Shown here: piece by piece, positions 47,939 to 49,090 of the stretch
Layout: each line of letters starts with the position of its first letter
Numbering within the stretch: the stretch's first letter is position 1
Origin: Acidobacteriota bacterium
GTDB lineage: Bacteria; Acidobacteriota; B3-B38; Guanabaribacteriales; JAGGZT01
Length of the DNA: 49,090 nt
Assembly (NCBI GenBank): GCA_021161905.1
Contig: JAGGZT010000013.1
Coordinates: 1 to 49,090, forward strand
Direction of reading: 5' to 3'
Translations under genes and position numbers: made by a program
The notes under the pieces: model-generated
Databases searched by the model: none
Told to the model about the DNA's origin: nothing
What the model saw: the letters and a program-made list of their open reading frames with translations, nothing else

Positions 47939-49090
47939 CTACTTCTTCAGCTCCTTCAATATGATCTCTATCGCCTTCTCAAGCTGGGGATCACGCCCCG
48001 CTACCCGATCCGCCAAGGTGTTCACCACGGTGATATCGGGCTCCACCCCGCCGATCGTCTCCAAATCCTTCCCCTCCAAGGTATAGCAGCCCCAGAAGGG
48101 GATACGGAAATAGGCGCCGTTTAACAGCCTTCTTCCCGTGGTGAAGATCAGCCAGCCGTAGGTTCTCGTCCCCACTATCTTACCCAAGTGTAGTGCTTTG
48201 AACCCATTTGCGGTCATCTCCGCATCGGACAGGGAGTATTCGTTGGTGAGGAGGATGATCGGCTTATCCCCGATGTTGAAGGTGGGCTGGGTGGTGGTGG
48301 AGAGGTCCCGCATCCGCCACTTGGCATAGGCACGCCGGCTCAGGGCGGAAAGCACCTGATCGTGAATATTTCCTCCCCGGTTGAACCTGATATCGAGGAT
48401 GAGCGCCTCCTTATCCGCTGCTTCGGATTCAAGCTCCTTCAGGAACCGGGTTAGATCCCATCTGCCCATAGCCCGCATATGGATGTAAGCCACCCTGCCG
48501 TTCGTTTTTTCCTCGACCATCTTCTTCCGGGCATCCTCCCACATCTGGTAGCGGAGGGACTGTACCTCTCGGGAGGAGATCGGCTTCACATATACCACCC
48601 GGGCGTTTTCCTTGGTCAGCTTCGAGTTTATGAGGAGCTTCACCTTCTTTCCTATCTTGTCGTTTAAGAGCTTCGCTATGTTCGTCCTTGGCGAGAGGAC
48701 GACATCATCTATGGCGATGAGGTAATCACCCAGCTTCACCCCTGCTTCTGCCTTTGCTACCGGTCCATCCTTTATTATCTTCTTTATTTTGAAGAATTCT
48801 TTACCTTCCTTCTGCTCGAACTCGATGCCAAGCTCACCGGTTCTCACTGCCGATGGGGAATAAGGGGGATAGATCCCCAGGTGCGATGAGTTGAGCTCTC
48901 CGAGCATCATACTTATCACATCGTAGAAGTCGGTGTCGGTGCCCACCCTCTCGATTATTGGGGCGTACTTCTCCCTTATCTTCTCCCAGTTCACTCCGTG
49001 GAAGTTCTTGTCGTAGTAGTAATCGCGGAGGGTGACCCAGACCTCGTTGAACATCTGCTTAAACTCCGCCTTCTTGTCTATGGTGAGCTC
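47939..49090 (-). CDS. Tricorn protease-like S41 peptidase, N-terminal part outside the window
   Basis: The C-terminal 384 residues of a larger protein; the frame is open to the last base, and ATG 49054 is internal (KKAEFKQMFNEVWVTLRDYY is continuous). The order is tricorn-like: C1 domain (YYYDKNFHGVNWEKIREKYA and LGELNSSHLGIYPP), a PDZ domain (about 70-150 from the ATG, GVKLGDYLIAIDDVVL) and the C2 catalytic domain with the serine in LLTNEYSLSDAEMTANGF. Full homologues have beta-propeller domains in front and about 1000 residues. They trim peptides in cytosol or periplasm. A terminator follows. Confidence 0.88.
   Translation of the reverse strand, partial: ELTIDKKAEFKQMFNEVWVTLRDYYYDKNFHGVNWEKIREKYAPIIERVGTDTDFYDVISMMLGELNSSHLGIYPPYSPSAVRTGELGIEFEQKEGKEFFKIKKIIKDGPVAKAEAGVKLGDYLIAIDDVVLSPRTNIAKLLNDKIGKKVKLLINSKLTKENARVVYVKPISSREVQSLRYQMWEDARKKMVEEKTNGRVAYIHMRAMGRWDLTRFLKELESEAADKEALILDIRFNRGGNIHDQVLSALSRRAYAKWRMRDLSTTTQPTFNIGDKPIILLTNEYSLSDAEMTANGFKALHLGKIVGTRTYGWLIFTTGRRLLNGAYFRIPFWGCYTLEGKDLETIGGVEPDITVVNTLADRVAGRDPQLEKAIEIILKELKK

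Overview
The window looks like chromosomal DNA of an uncultivated, probably anaerobic and possibly thermophilic bacterium with a Gram-negative-type envelope. Arg codons are mostly AGG/AGA, coding strands are purine-rich, Shine-Dalgarno sites (AGGAGG type) are strong, and gene overlaps of the ATGA type are very common. The tricorn-like peptidase, LysM lipoprotein and FmdE-family protein suggest a deep-branching phylum such as Acidobacteriota/Aminicenantes. That placement is inference; no rRNA or tRNA gene is present to settle it.

Layout. (1) 1-1938: an AT-rich two-gene island with a GHKL ATPase and a small DUF1016-N-like partner. (2) 1950-7908: a coupled DUF58 / TgpA-like transglutaminase operon, then a coiled-coil protein, a DUF123 protein, an HD hydrolase, endonuclease IV and a small membrane protein broken at a G9 tract. 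(3) 7919-17562: housekeeping genes map, aspS, a LysM lipoprotein, and the translation-coupled block phoH - 7TM-HD (pgpH-like) - ybeY - corC-like - era. The era gene appears to start with ATT. (4) 17569-39714: a compact siphovirus-type prophage or gene-transfer-agent-like element. It holds a LexA/CI-type repressor divergent from a Cro-like gene with three matching operators, a Cas4/AddB-like Fe-S protein, a late-type HTH protein, terminase, portal, protease, decoration protein, capsid, head-tail connectors, tail tube, G/GT chaperones with an A AAA AAC slippery site, tape measure, baseplate genes and a lysis/envelope module. No integrase or replication gene is visible. (5) 39740-41973: a second AT-rich island with hicBA and a HEPN-domain protein. 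(6) 42026-49090: host genes for a GT-C-type membrane protein, an exported CbiX-like protein, an MFS transporter, two TauE/SafE permeases, an FmdE-family protein and a truncated tricorn-like S41 peptidase.

The most exciting system is inside the element at 32117-35565. A tail hub protein carries a 157-residue C-terminal domain with 38 cysteines spaced CX3C/CX4C. It overlaps by ATGA the start of a radical SAM/SPASM enzyme that has every canonical cluster ligand. SPASM enzymes of this kind install thioether or other carbon-centred crosslinks in Cys-rich peptides (sactipeptides, ranthipeptides). The arrangement suggests that the tail tip is a genetically encoded substrate that is crosslinked post-translationally, as a RiPP-like modification of a phage structural protein. 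The modification itself is inference; the gene pair, motifs and coupling are read directly from the sequence.
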